A model generated the notes under the pieces. That model searched no databases. It was not told the origin of the DNA and saw only the letters and a list, made by a program, of their open reading frames with translations. Positions 15,474-49,944 of a stretch of 64,000 bases of DNA are shown here, piece by piece. The position numbers and the translations under genes are program-made. The first letter of the stretch is position 1. Each line of letters opens with the position of its first letter. This DNA is from Scleropages formosus (Eukaryota > Chordata > Actinopteri > Osteoglossiformes > Osteoglossidae): assembly GCF_900964775.1 (NCBI RefSeq), contig NC_041821.1, forward strand, positions 9,993,394 through 10,057,393. The letters are read 5' to 3'.

Positions 15474-18050
15474 CAAAGGATGAGTTACAGATTCTAGCAG
15501 CGGTCAAGAATTTAACAAGACACATTCAATCAGCTACTGTGACTAGGAAAAACCTACAGAATGCTTACTTTTATTCTTGATTTCAGCCTTTATTCTTCCA
15601 CACTTTTTTGTATAAGTCTTTTCTTACTGTGCTGGTTTAAGGGGGTCTTATGGTAGTTTAATACTGTTTAATACAGCAGATCTTCAGGTTATTTTGAATT
15701 TAGACTTGGGAAATACCAGATTGCTTCAGTGAAAAAGTGAGATGGTAACTGAACTCAGAATGGCTCTTAAATCTTACATTCCAATGAACTGTTACATTAC
15801 AACGGACTTTTCCCAAATCCCGAGACTTAATCACTGCTGAGACCCTGAACTCTATCCCCCTTCCAGTTCTTTCTCAAGAATTTTGAGTCCCTTTGAGGCC
15901 TTTTTGGGCTGCTGACTTAATTTCTGAGGTCTCAGGAGTAATTATGAATAATGCAGGTCAGGATTTTGTTTTTTACAAAGGTAAGTCAAAAAGTATCTGC
16001 AGTAGTCTGTATTCAAATGATTATTGCACATACCTTTTGACTTGCCCTCGTACCTTAAATTGTCCTTGGCAAAACGTGCACATAAATACTTATTAAAAAT
16101 GAAATAAACCCATGCTTTTGCTGAAGAATAACTGATATACAAAGCTCTTCATTGGAATTGCCCCATTTTTGAAATACATGGAGTGTTTTTTTCAGTGTAA
16201 AGTCCAGAGTCCAGTATCTTGTTGCCACTGGCAAAAATATGTGAGGCTCGGTTTTTTACATGAGTACTTTTGATACCAGAATGTAGAGAAGGAGCATTTT
16301 ATTGTGTTACACATAACCTTGCTTGTAGTGTAAAACACAGGTTAGCAACATTGGTTGTCATATTTTGGTATGCCAGCAGGTAATTTGCAAAGCAAACCAA
16401 GTTAATAGCCAATTAAAATATCTGTAGGTTTTATGATCTTTAAAAGGGTGAGCTTTTGAGTACAATAGTCTAAACAAAAAGCATTCAGTTATATCTGGAA
16501 AAAATGATTTTTCTTTTGCTTTGATACAATATATTACTAATGTTACATGTGCTCAAAATGTTTGTACATAAAAAAAAAAGTGTGTGTTTGTTTTAAACTA
16601 GTTAGACCAGTTCTTTAAATGTATTTAAACCAGAAAGCAGTGCTGTTGTGAAAATGGTTAAGTTTCAGTCATTCAACAATTTGGATTTGAATATCTGATA
16701 GGTAAATGTTCACAGATCTCAATTATTTCTGTGTGTCTCTGTGTAATGACTGTGTTTTGAATGTTTATGATGACTATGGTGGTAATGATACAATGGTGAC
16801 AACTATTAAAAATGCAAAAGGGCATTTTAAACATTTGTAATATTCCCATAAAGTGGTATCTCTGTCAAGGTCTCTGTAGTGTCTTTTCAGTGCCTTCAGT
16901 CTCAGAACAGCAGCAGTTCGTTGCTCTGGGGTTTATGTTTTGTGACTTTAGTGCAGGACTTTAATCCAATAAAATCTGAGAAAGTTAGTATAATTAATCA
17001 GGAAAACCCATTTATAATGCTTCTATTGTTGTGCAGTCAGATATGAAAAATGTGTGTGTTAGAGAAGATAACCCTTTTCCCTGCACAGCAGTGTCGCGTT
17101 TCCACTGATAACCAACCATGGTTATCACTTCCACTCTTTTCTCTGAGCTGTTTTTCGACGCTTGGTTTATATACAAACATACAGTACTGTGTAGAAATGT
17201 TCAATATCTGTATTGTGTGAACCACTTTTTTTTTTATTGCATCGTGTCGGTGACCCACCACACTGCTTAGAAAATGTGGCGTTACTATAGAAACTGCACT
17301 GTCTTTTGTCTTGGATCAAATACAAACCCTTCACCATCTGCTCCCCATACTCCTGTGTAACAGCTAGTGGCACCAGGTGTATTTTCGACTACAAAATGAA
17401 ATTCCTGCCCTTTTACAGCCTTTGTACTTCTGTAATGAAACTTTTTCTGTTAATTGAAAGCTTCGTTCGCATTCAGTTATGAAGATAGGTTATTTAAAAG
17501 ATTTCATTTGGTGTGTTTACTGGTGTTTTGCCAAGAAATAGCTCTCAGTTCTCAAAGGTACTCCTCCCCTGGTACAAAAGTACAACTGATATTTTAGTGA
17601 CAGTATCATCAAAATGATGAAGCTAAATCTTTCCTTTATAATGTTGTACTTTGTGTGCAGGACACTGAAGATCAGTTAATAATTAGGTTTAATTTCACAA
17701 TCCGGCTTAAGTTCAATTACTTCCTTGGAGGAATAATCATAGTGTACCTGCTGTAATGAGTAATGATACACTTTAAAATAAAATGAAAGGTTAGTTCTAT
17801 AGTGTGTTATGGTGTGAGAAGCTTTTTGGAATGTTTCAGTTAGTACTGATTAATTCACTTTTTTTCTTTTCAACATGCTTGTGCTTAAAGGAAGGGTGTG
17901 GTATGCATTTGCCAACTCTTTTTTTTAATTGTAGAAATTGCATATGGTGCCATTTAAACTCTTTATAAACACTGTAATGAAAAAAAAAAAAAAGGGCTTT
18001 AACTATGCACTTTCCTTGATTATAAATAAAAATGAATAACACATTTTCTG
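15474..18050 (+). other. smim14 3' UTR and downstream sequence
   Basis: AT-rich, no exon. Candidate poly(A) signals AATAAA are at 16103-16108, 16968-16973 and 18025-18030. SMIM14 is known in mammals for a long 3' UTR, so the site near 16970 is a fair guess. The stretch contains the palindromic mariner-like element at 15974-16052. Confidence 0.45.
15974..16052. mobile_element. 79-bp palindromic mariner-like MITE (MADE1-like)
   Basis: The left arm starts TACAAAGGTAAGTCAAAAAG and the reverse complement of the right arm starts TACGAGGGCAAGTCAAAAGG. Over about 34 positions the arms agree at about 27, and three of the mismatches become G-U or U-G pairs in RNA. About 11 bases separate the arms and the element is bounded by TA on both sides. 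The ends resemble mariner terminal repeats of the CGAGGG...AAAAAGTA type. There is no internal coding sequence. Confidence 0.7.
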
Positions 18051-18169
18051 ACTGCTGTATTTGTCAATTTATTTCCAGAAGACTACTCAAAACCTGTTAG
18101 CAGATTGAGATGTATTGAATTTAAAACATTTTAACTTTGGTGTTGCATAATGGTTTTATTAATTGTCTT

Positions 18170-18965
18170 ACAAAATCATGACTGAATTAAATATAACACA
18201 AAGAGAACAGAACTGGGCAGATCTAAAAAATAATATCCATATTTAATACTTATTACGGCTGGATGGATGAAAAACTTAATCCCAGAGGGATATTCTACTG
18301 GACTGGAGCAGCATACGTAATGCAACATACGCTTACACACAAATGATGTACAGTATGTATGTACATACAGTGATGAAACATAAATAGGCAGGAAAGTTAA
18401 TAAGTATATAAATAAGCATGCATATCTATACAAAGCGAGGGCAGGGTAAAGTAATGTTTTTTTCAAGATGTAGTCAGATGGCACGGTCCAGAGGTCACTC
18501 CCTGGGCAGCGTGAGGACTCATTGACCCTGTTGGCTGCTAGTAGAAAAACCTTCGAAAGCGCTCCTTGGAACACCACAACTGGACCAGCCTGTTCTTGAA
18601 AGTGCCGCTGTGTTTGACTAAAGTGGAGCGCAGAAGATGGGGATCATTCCTGATGTATCAATATTTGTTATATGTGCTTTTCTGTCTGACTTCCGCCAGG
18701 GAGTTGAGTCTCGCTCCTAGGACGGAGCCAGCTTGCCAGTACCCAACTGCAGAGAAGACTGCACCGGCAACAACCGACTGGTAGGACATCCGTGAACGTG
18801 AGCCATGTATTCCAAAGGAGCTGAGCCTATGCAGGAAGCGAAGGCCACGTCATCTCTCCTTGTAGAAGGTCCGCTCCAGCCCGTTGTCCAGGTGCACCCT
18901 CAGGTACTGGTTATGTCCCAGTACCACCACTCCACTCCATCAATTCTCACTTAGTACAAAACTCC
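18170..18965 (-). mobile_element. 5'-truncated LINE remnant, L2/Rex1-like reverse transcriptase C-terminus
   Basis: Read on the minus strand, the region gives YLRVHLDNGLE, then LRFLHRLSSFGIHGS, YQSVVAGAVFSAVGYWQAG and, in another frame, FKNRLVQLWCSKERFRR. These are the usual blocks after the reverse transcriptase catalytic part in L2/Rex1/CR1-type LINEs (YLGVHLD..., LRRLRSFG..., YxSVVASAIFFAVxCW..., FxxRLxxxxCxKERFRRSF). Several stops and frame changes show it is dead, and the catalytic domain and endonuclease are absent. It lies between smim14 and ugdh. Confidence 0.75.
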
Positions 18966-19059
18966 TGAACCTCTTGTTGAAATTCAATCAATGATGGAAC
19001 AATTATGAATTAGTTGCTTGTGATATAATAAACTGATAAAGTTTAGAGCAACCCATCAA

Positions 19060-19165
19060 AAAATTTGATTGTAAAATAATGCTAAACATCTGAATGAAAT
19101 AATACTATAAAACAAAATAATACCAAAAATACTACTATAAAATAAAATAAAATAAATTACCAAAC
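19060..19165. repeat. A-rich low-complexity (AAAAT/ACTATA)n
   Basis: Runs of AATAAAATA and ACTATAAAAT units; simple sequence only. Confidence 0.6.
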
Positions 19166-19369
19166 ATTTATTACATATTAAATACTCTGCACTGACTGAC
19201 CTTAAGCGGCTCATTATTCAAAGTTTTTCTTTAATTATACAAAACACTGAGTAAAATAATATGTAATAATTGTAAATTTAATTCTCGGAGAGCTTTCACG
19301 AATTATATACTGTACTGTATGATACAGCGACAATTCAACGGGGCACATCGCTCACACACCGCCGAGGCC

Positions 19370-19650
19370 TTTTTCTGCTTCCTGTTTCGTCACACCGGTG
19401 TGGTCAGCGTAAGGCTGCCGTGATTGGTTGATGTCACAGGTCGCTGTGACGTAAACGGAAGTGTTCGCGCAGTTCTGCTTTCCAACGTGTTCACTCGACG
19501 TGAAAAAAAATATTAACCCCTGTTAGTGGTGCGAAAGGCAGTTTTCGACCACATTAAAACGGTTAAACAGCCAAGCACACGGATATCTGGTCATCCTCTT
19601 AAGAAGGGCGCATTTCAGGAGCAGCGCTTCCCAGCTACCGTTACTGAAGG
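19370..19650 (+). promoter_or_regulatory. Probable ugdh promoter and untranslated exon 1
   Basis: CpG-containing stretch with an inverted CCAAT box (ATTGG at 19423-19427), a CRE-like TGACGTAA at 19447-19454 and an ETS-type CGGAAG at 19456-19461. A usable donor, CTGAAG|GTACTA, ends a possible untranslated exon at 19649. The ATG at 20128 follows an acceptor, so such an exon is needed. Confidence 0.5.
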
Positions 19651-20103
19651 TACTAGTAGTAGTGACTTAAGTTGGAGGGCTTGGTTACTCACTTATTAAA
19701 CTTATGGTTATCATGCTAATCTGGTTAGCAAGCTGCTAGCTGGCATTGATTTATTTTCGACTTTTGTGAGATAACACGATGGCTTTTGCTACAGAAAATT
19801 AGTTTAGCTGTCATACATGTTTGTGATAGTTTGGCTTTGACCATTTTTGTTAAAGCTTTAGATTTTGATGGTGACAACCGCCTGGCTCAACCACGTCACA
19901 ATGAAAGCTGCTGATGGTTATTCCATACTAGTCTGTGTGGGGTGTATTTATCTACGTTTACCCCATGTCATGTGTATGCATCATTTAGTATTAGTTTGTG
20001 CCTCTGAAACCAAAGTGCTGTAACCTTCTGACATAACAGTTTAGCTGTAAGCCAGTTAAACTCATGATTGAAGCTGTCAAAACTTTTGAGTGACATTGAT
20101 TGA

Positions 20104-24282
<4,179 letters not shown>

Positions 24283-24840
24283 GTGACCCCATCAATGGGC
24301 AGAACCTGCATCCATCTTATTTCACTCTCCAGTACTGATGAGACTGTGTGTCTCGCTCGCTCTTAAGTCTCCGTATCACGTCTGTCTGGTTTCCAACATG
24401 GGGGATGGAGCCCTCAAGAGCATCTCAGGGTGTTCACGTCTGTCCTCCTCTTCCTCATGTTGGCTCCGATCGTCCTCCCAGACAAGCTTCCTCACCACCT
24501 CCTCCCTCCAAACAGCTCCTTCTGGAGCCTGGAAGTGGGCCATCGTGTGGGAGCGCTTACGTCCACATACGTTCCTCGTAATTTTCTGTATCTCTACGCA
24601 TCATCGCCTTCCTTGAATTGCAGACCTTGAACTGAGAATCAAGTACGATTTTTGTTTAGACAAACGATAGACTGTGCATGACCAGTATCGCTTTGTGACG
24701 TCCAGTACGAATTATATTTAAATTAATTTTATAGCCAATTAGGGTAGTTTTAAAAGTATCCTACTCCTGTTGTACAGGATTTGAGAATTTGAATACAAGA
24801 CCACTGATTTCAGTTTCTTGTAAGGTAAATAAACTGGGCC
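24283..24840 (+). other. ugdh 3' UTR
   Basis: Non-coding sequence from the stop to the first canonical poly(A) signal at 24828-24833. Confidence 0.6.
24828..24833 (+). terminator. Candidate ugdh poly(A) signal AATAAA
   Basis: First canonical AATAAA on the plus strand after the ugdh stop codon, about 550 bases downstream. Confidence 0.5.
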
Positions 24841-25315
24841 AAACCAATTGAAAACATTTGCAATTTGTTCAGTTTTAACCTCAGAAACCTTTTTTTTTTT
24901 CCAGAACATGAGTAAATTAGTTGCTTCTTTGTTTTGCATCTTTCATTAGTGCATCTTCATGTCAGAAGTACTGTGTACTAACAGTTAAAACAATTTACTT
25001 ATATCCTTATCTATGGTTTTAATACTCAAGTTCATGAAAGGTGGGGAAAGAATTTGTAATTTTTTTTTTTTAATTATTAAACATGAACCATTGGTTACTA
25101 GCTTTGTCCAGAACAATTTACAATTGGAATCAATTCTACACTAACTCAAGTTTACATAATGGGATATTTTAACTATCAATTCAGGGTGAGTACAGTGATC
25201 GGGGGTACTATGGCAGAAGTGATGATTCAAATTGGTGATATTCAGTTTGCCCTACCCACTCTTACCTGTTGCCACATTCCATTGTGCAGCTTCACTTTAA
25301 ACTATTATATTCTGC

Positions 25316-25575
25316 AGATGGAAGAAGGCAGCACAGTGGTGCAGCAGGTAGTGCTACTCCCTCACAGCACTTGGGCTGTATAGCTGTAGATTTGAGTCCA
25401 GCTCAGTGTATGTGGAGTTTGCGTGTTCTCCCAGTGTCTATATGTATGGATCCCACCCTTCACAGATGTGTTTCTGATTAACTGGGGACTAACCTCCCTG
25501 TAGTGTGTGGGTCCTATGCAGTAGACTGGTGTCCTATCCTGGCTGTACCCATAGCCTTGAACCCAGTGATTCCAG
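25316..25575 (+). repeat. SINE-C copy
   Basis: GGCAGCACAGTGGTGCAGCA head, CTCACAGCACTTGGGCTG, TTTGAGTCCAGCTC box B, TGTGGAGTTTGCGTGTTCTC, then a GACTGGTGTCCTATCCTGGC core related to that of SINE-A. Confidence 0.75.
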
Positions 25576-25760
25576 AGTAGGATCTGCTACAATTCCAGCT
25601 CTAATACCCTTGAGTAAGGTACTCACCTTGTTTCAGTTGTTCAGGAAAAAAAAAAAAAAAAAAAAAACCTAGCTGTATAAAGGGATGAATAGGTTGAATA
25701 ACTAAGCTATTTTGGATTTAAGTATCAGCTAAATACACAGATGTACAATCTGTATAATGT
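25576..25760 (+). repeat. 5'-truncated SINE-B copy
   Basis: Starts at the TACAATTCCAGCTCTAATAC block, continues CCCTTGAGTAAGGTACTCAC, has an A-run of about 22, and ends in AGTATCAGCTAAATACACAG. Confidence 0.65.
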
Positions 25761-25780
25761 AAATTATGGTTTGTGCAGCA

Positions 25781-25786
25781 TTTAAT
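25781..25786 (-). terminator. Candidate lias poly(A) signal (ATTAAA on minus strand)
   Basis: TTTAAT on the plus strand, about 110 bases past the lias stop codon. It is the nearest poly(A)-signal-like hexamer in the right orientation. Confidence 0.35.
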
Positions 25787-25895
25787 AACAGCACATGAAA
25801 GAAGGTGGAGCAGGCTCCCCGAAATACACAGGAGAGTCTATGCCTTGAGGTTTCAGCAGGAAAAGCAGGACAAGACAGTAAAGGAAGGGTCCGCA

Positions 25896-33050
<7,155 letters not shown>

Positions 33051-33961
33051 GACGAGACGCCACCTCGTCTTTGACAACTATCACACTTTCCGTTATCGAC
33101 TACTTTTGACTCTCTGCTTGCAGCTCCTCCAGGTGTAGCGTAGTATCAGCGGCTAAGGTGATATATGTGTTCCTTGTCTAATAACACAATTTATGTTAAC
33201 CTTTAAATTGTTATTTTGTCTTCAATACATTCCATAGCAATGCTTTTAATTATCAATTATATTAGCTGGTTTATCGTTCATCGTTTAGTCGCGCCTGAAA
33301 CTTAGGTGGCAAGAATTGATGACGTAAGATACCAGCGGCCTAGAATTGCGGAATTACGTAGTTTGTTCTTCCTTTCCTCTACAACAAGCGAGGTAGGGAG
33401 ATTCAGCTCCTTGATCTGGAAGAGTTCATCTAATGTAATCCGCATTGTTAAATATTCCAGTGCCTTTAAACGAAAAAACATGTGATTAAATAAATTCCCT
33501 TGGTCACAAAACTGTGTGTATTAGGGAGGAAAATTTCCGATTAAATGTGAATGTTTATCTTGGTCCCAGCGTTGGGCCTTGTTCCACGCAGAGCCAGTTT
33601 GTGCCCTTCGCTTGTTTCGGTAACCAGTTCTTGAAGTCATTAGTCAGAAAGGAACACATAACTTTTTTTTATTGATATAGATGAAATTTTGACAGGTAAT
33701 TGCTGTAGCTCGTTGTTAAAATTATGCAAAGCCATGCTAAGCGAGCTAATGTAATGGTCTAATAGCGCACATTAGCTTGATGCTAATAGTGTTTGTTTAA
33801 ATAGTTTTTAATCTGGGAGAAACCTAGCTGTAACAATTTTTAGAGCAGTTTTCCTACTGCTTTCGTTGATACTTTGCTACCAGCCATTGCAAGGTATTCT
33901 AAGGTAGACTTTTTATTAGTTTTGTAACCATGATGATTGTCGTTCATTGATTCTTGTCAGA
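33051..33961. promoter_or_regulatory. Bidirectional lias/rpl9 promoter, rpl9 untranslated exon 1 and intron 1
   Basis: Only 911 bases separate the two start codons. A CRE-like TGACGTAA lies at 33320-33327. A pyrimidine tract TTCTTCCTTTCCTC at about 33366-33379 looks like a ribosomal-protein TOP start site. It is followed by a short exon ending AAGCGAG|GTAGGG (33392). The intron then runs to the acceptor TTGTCAG at 33960, one base before the rpl9 ATG. This layout, a tiny TOP exon and then a start codon just inside exon 2, is usual for RPL genes. Confidence 0.65.
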
Positions 33962-36620
<2,659 letters not shown>

Positions 36621-37113
36621 GCACTGTAGAGGTTAGAATGCCTTACTGCTTGAAAGTAGTGCTTGACTGTTTCCCTCATGTTGGGGATACTTCCTCAACC
36701 TCATACTTGTTTTTCTTGTGATTTACATCAAACTGCAAGGTGGCTTTATTTTATTGATTGTCATATGCCAGTAAGGATTTTTGAAACCCAGTGAGCTTGC
36801 TCCTTTTAAGGAGATATTTCAGATAAAGACTGGACTTTGGATGTCTTGTCTACAAAATGTTGAGCTGCTAAAATGTAAATATGGTAAGAAGCATGCATGA
36901 TGTGTTAAAATTTGCTTCATTTAAATTGATTGGTTCTGTTAGATTTTTATGCTTTGGAAAACTCTTATGTCTAAATTGTCGATGTTTTGCAAAATGTTAG
37001 TGTTGGGCATTTGAAGTTAAGGCCTATAGTGTACAGATAATGGTAACGATTTTTATTGTCACCTTGCAGTTGCATGGAACCTGTTCATCTGTCTCAATCG
37101 TTTTCGTCATCTT

Positions 37114-37245
37114 TCCATTACAGCTGCCCTTATCTAGCAAGCCACAACAGTGAAGAAGGATATCCGGAAGTTCTTGGATGGTATTTGTCAGCGAGAAAAC
37201 CACTGTGGTGGATCAGCAAGAGCCCTAAAGATCGCTGTAAACTGT
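37114..37245 (+). pseudogene. Degenerate duplicate of the rpl9 terminal exon
   Basis: After a splice-acceptor-like TTCCATTACAG the sequence CTGCCCTTATCTAGCAAGCC aligns with the true last exon (CTGCCTTGATCCAGCAGGCA) and continues through the KFLDG part (AAGTTCTTGGATGGTATTTG). Compared with the functional exon it has an in-frame TAG in place of CAG, lacks one codon in the TTVKNKD segment, and loses two bases after GGTATTT. The shifted frame then still spells VSEKTTVVDQQEP and a stop. The acceptor was copied with it, so it arose by DNA duplication and not from mRNA. Confidence 0.9.
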
Positions 37246-37246
37246 C

Positions 37247-37252
37247 AATAAA
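37247..37252 (+). terminator. Candidate rpl9 poly(A) signal AATAAA
   Basis: Follows the duplicated exon directly (CTGTCAATAAAATC). I saw no AATAAA or ATTAAA between the rpl9 stop at 36620 and this site. Confidence 0.6.
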
Positions 37253-37259
37253 ATCATTT

Positions 37260-37987
37260 TTCAAAGTCAAGAGTCAGTCATGGCATCCCCTTATGTCTGT
37301 TACAATATGCTATTAGCTTTTCTATAAACTGTAGAAACCTAAAGGAAATACACTGCATATGGGCCTTGTGTACAGCCGTTGATGTAACATCTTGTCCTGT
37401 GTATGTTTAAGCCCTTCAGGATGTATTCTGTAGTTATGGCAACTGGTGGCTTGCCCAGTCAGTGAATTTTGTCTCAGCAAGGAAAGTGTTGTCAGTAGTT
37501 GGCTGGACAAGTTGTGTAGTTTTAATCTTTTAACATGCAACAATGCATGTTATGAATGTAACAGAACATTTATTGTTGGCACATGTGCTGGCATAGAATA
37601 ACTATTTGCTAATAATATGAAAGCTGTATGATTGTAAAGTGAATCACTAGAATTTAGTGATGTAAAATTTACTTAGAGATGAACAAATGACCTAAACATT
37701 TTTCTTTTAGTGTGGTTACTGCAGCCTTTAGTCTTTGTTCAGTAAAGGAGGGGGTGTTTTTTTGAAGTTGAGGCAAATCAGGTCCACCGCATCTGTTAGA
37801 GGAAATAGATTCAACTTTGTCATTGCATAGTACAGGTACACAGCAATGAAATGCAGTTTAGCATCTACTGGAAGTGCAAATAGTAGAATTGTGCAAATAA
37901 GTGCAGTTAAAAATATGTACAACAAGTAATTAGTATATGGCAGACAGTATGTACATAAGATGTTGAGCAGGTAGCAGTAGTAATGTA

Positions 37988-38022
<35 letters not shown>

Positions 38023-38640
38023 ATATAGAGTAGGTAATTTACAACATTCCTAAATTAAAATGTAGTTGACAGATGTGAGGCTCCTAGTTTCTACATGTAA
38101 GCATGAAGGAAAACAAGCTGCACACAGGATTAAACTTAATATATGTAATATATATTATGTATTACCATAATATAAATTAAAGCATTTACATTATTTAGAA
38201 GGAACTTCTCCAAAATGGCATACATCTCACAGAAATCCAAAATATATTATGTAAAGCACTGTAGTGGGTAATTGAGACTGTTGTGTTAGTGCTAATGTTA
38301 AGTATTGATGTAATTGCCCCTTTTAAAGGGATTTGGTTATTTTAGCATATAAGTTTTTGGGCTCAGGAACACAAAACTTACAATTGAAACGAAAGGTAAT
38401 CATACCTTTTGAGTTATGAGAGTTGGGTTTTTCAGGAACACATTGATTATTTGCTAATGTGGGGGAGGGAGTCAAGGTAACAGTCCTAAACTCTTATATA
38501 ACACAAGTTCATTACACCAACTGCTTTATAGAGCCTGACTTGATTTGTGTTTGGTTTCAAACAACTGGAGTTCTAACCATTTTTTGTATCAATTTTCTTG
38601 TACATTCTTTGTAGTCAACACTTTCTGAAGTGCACACAAC
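37260..38640. other. Intergenic sequence between rpl9 and rfc1
   Basis: AT-rich with a (TG)n(TA)n tract at about 37986-38022. No exon or conserved frame was recognised; in particular no long glycosidase-like exon as expected for KLB. Confidence 0.6.
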
Positions 38641-38867
38641 GCTTTGAAAGAATCCTTGGGTTGCAAACGTCATTTAATTTTTCCCCGTTTCCTTTTTCGA
38701 ACATTTATCTCTGTTGCTGAGCAAACGCAAACCATGTTTACTAGCTCTGCTCACACCAAAGAGAACAGGAGTGCGGTACCACCTAAATTCAAACGACTCC
38801 CACAGGCTTTAAAGCGCGTACCTGGAGCGCTGATTATGCTAATAGCGGCAGAAAGAAAATGCGTCCT

Positions 38868-38881
38868 ATTGCCATGGAAAC
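38868..38881 (+). promoter_or_regulatory. RFX-type X-box motif
   Basis: ATTGCCATGGAAAC matches the palindromic RFX consensus (RTTGCCATGGNAAC type). It lies about 580 bases upstream of the rfc1 start codon, and an octamer-like ATGCTAAT is about 30 bases before it. Confidence 0.45.
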
Positions 38882-39219
38882 CAAATTGCCAGAAAGGCCG
38901 GACATTGCACATCAGCAAAAGTTGGGACTGGAGTTTGTAGAGACATATTTATTTTCAATAATCTTGAATCAGTCGTGATTTTAATGCACCCCGCCATGTT
39001 TTTAGTTATTGTAGCTAGTATATCCGATCCATGTTTTTAAAGTTATTGTAGATATCCGAGCCTTTTTTTTACAGAATTAGCACCCGAAAATAAAAAAAGT
39101 GAGTGTTGGTGCATATTATTAACTTGAGCTGTTACTGATTGTAGCCTACTGTGACGAAACTAGCTGCAAACTGTTCAAGCCACGATTCGTCTGTGGTCCT
39201 GAACTGATGAGCCAGCAGT

Positions 39220-39457
39220 GTACAGAATGACAGCGCTGTACTGTACACTGAAACACACGCGCTCGCTCAACTGGACGCCCTGCGACAAAGTGCACGCTTG
39301 GAGCAGCGCGCGCGCTCCCCCTTCCTTGCGTCATCACTCGGCGTCGCGCTGCTGCTCCTTCGGACTTGGCGCCAATCGAGCTGCGCTGCAGCTCTTTCTT
39401 CGTACCTCCTGCTCAGTTTGGTAACCAAGCAAAGTCCTCGGTCAATATCGGTTTATT
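39220..39457 (+). promoter_or_regulatory. rfc1 promoter with E2F and CCAAT sites
   Basis: CpG-rich island ending at the rfc1 ATG. A perfect palindromic E2F site TTGGCGCC (39366-39373) overlaps a CCAAT box (39372-39376). This arrangement fits S-phase expression of a replication factor. An ATF/CRE-like GCGTCATCAC lies near 39328. Confidence 0.6.
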
Positions 39458-49037
<9,580 letters not shown>

Positions 49038-49710
49038 GCATACAAGGCTCTGCAAAAGCCTGAGGCGTATGGACTGATGTGCTCTTCACCTGCTCCATCA
49101 CGGGCCACCGAGGAACATCACACACACCGGTGCCAGCCGGAGGAGCAAACTTTGGAGGGTCTTGATTTTACAGAGACCATGATAAGCGTGTTGGACATCC
49201 AACAGCCACAAAAATCCTTTTAACCATCACCTGTACAGTAAGTAAACCTAACTGAAGAGAAATCACCAAATTGTAAACAATAAGCACTTTGTTGCCTAGT
49301 GACATATAACCATGCATCTCTCAGAAGGCAGTATTTCTTTCTTTCTCCTGGAGCTGTATCTGTGGCTACAGTGGATTCTGGGATACAATGATAATGTTTA
49401 TTACGTCTGCTCTTAGTAGCTTACTGCCCAGCAGCAGTGTTGGTACTAGGGTAAAGAAATGATAAACTTCCTTTCCACTGGATGACTGTACATAATGTAT
49501 TTGTAGTGTATCATTTCCTTTGTACAAATTTTCATACATTCTCATACTGAAGAACTGAGCTTTGGTTACTAACCAGTTGAGTGAACCTTTTTTGCTGGGC
49601 AGGACTTATTTTGGCTTAAACCCACAAATTGAGGATGTGGCATATTTTCTTATGAATGTCCTTTTGTATATTCTTTAATACAGAGAATAATAAATGCAAT
49701 AGCTTGCCAT
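49038..49710 (+). other. rfc1 3' UTR
   Basis: Non-coding sequence from the stop codon to just past the AATAAA at 49689-49694. Confidence 0.7.
49689..49694 (+). terminator. rfc1 poly(A) signal AATAAA
   Basis: Canonical hexamer (GAATAATAAATGC), about 650 bases after the stop; T-rich sequence follows. Confidence 0.65.
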
Positions 49711-49933
49711 CCTGTGTGATAATTTAATAGTCAGTGTCTTAATTTTTTTCCACCTGCTATAGTACATATAATTTTATTTGCACCTTTGTCTAGAGTTTTA
49801 TAATGTTAATGTACATAAAACTCCTTAAAATGATTTAGCCACAGTTGGGTCATTTTAAGTGGAGTAAATATATCTGAAGGCCTAGAGCAAAGGACCAGTA
49901 GTCTGACAGTACATAAATTCCAGTTTTCATGCT

Positions 49934-49939
49934 TTTATT
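49934..49939 (-). terminator. wdr19 poly(A) signal (AATAAA on minus strand)
   Basis: TTTATT on plus, about 520 bases past the wdr19 stop codon; only about 240 bases from the opposing rfc1 signal. Confidence 0.5.
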
Positions 49940-49944
49940 TTGGT

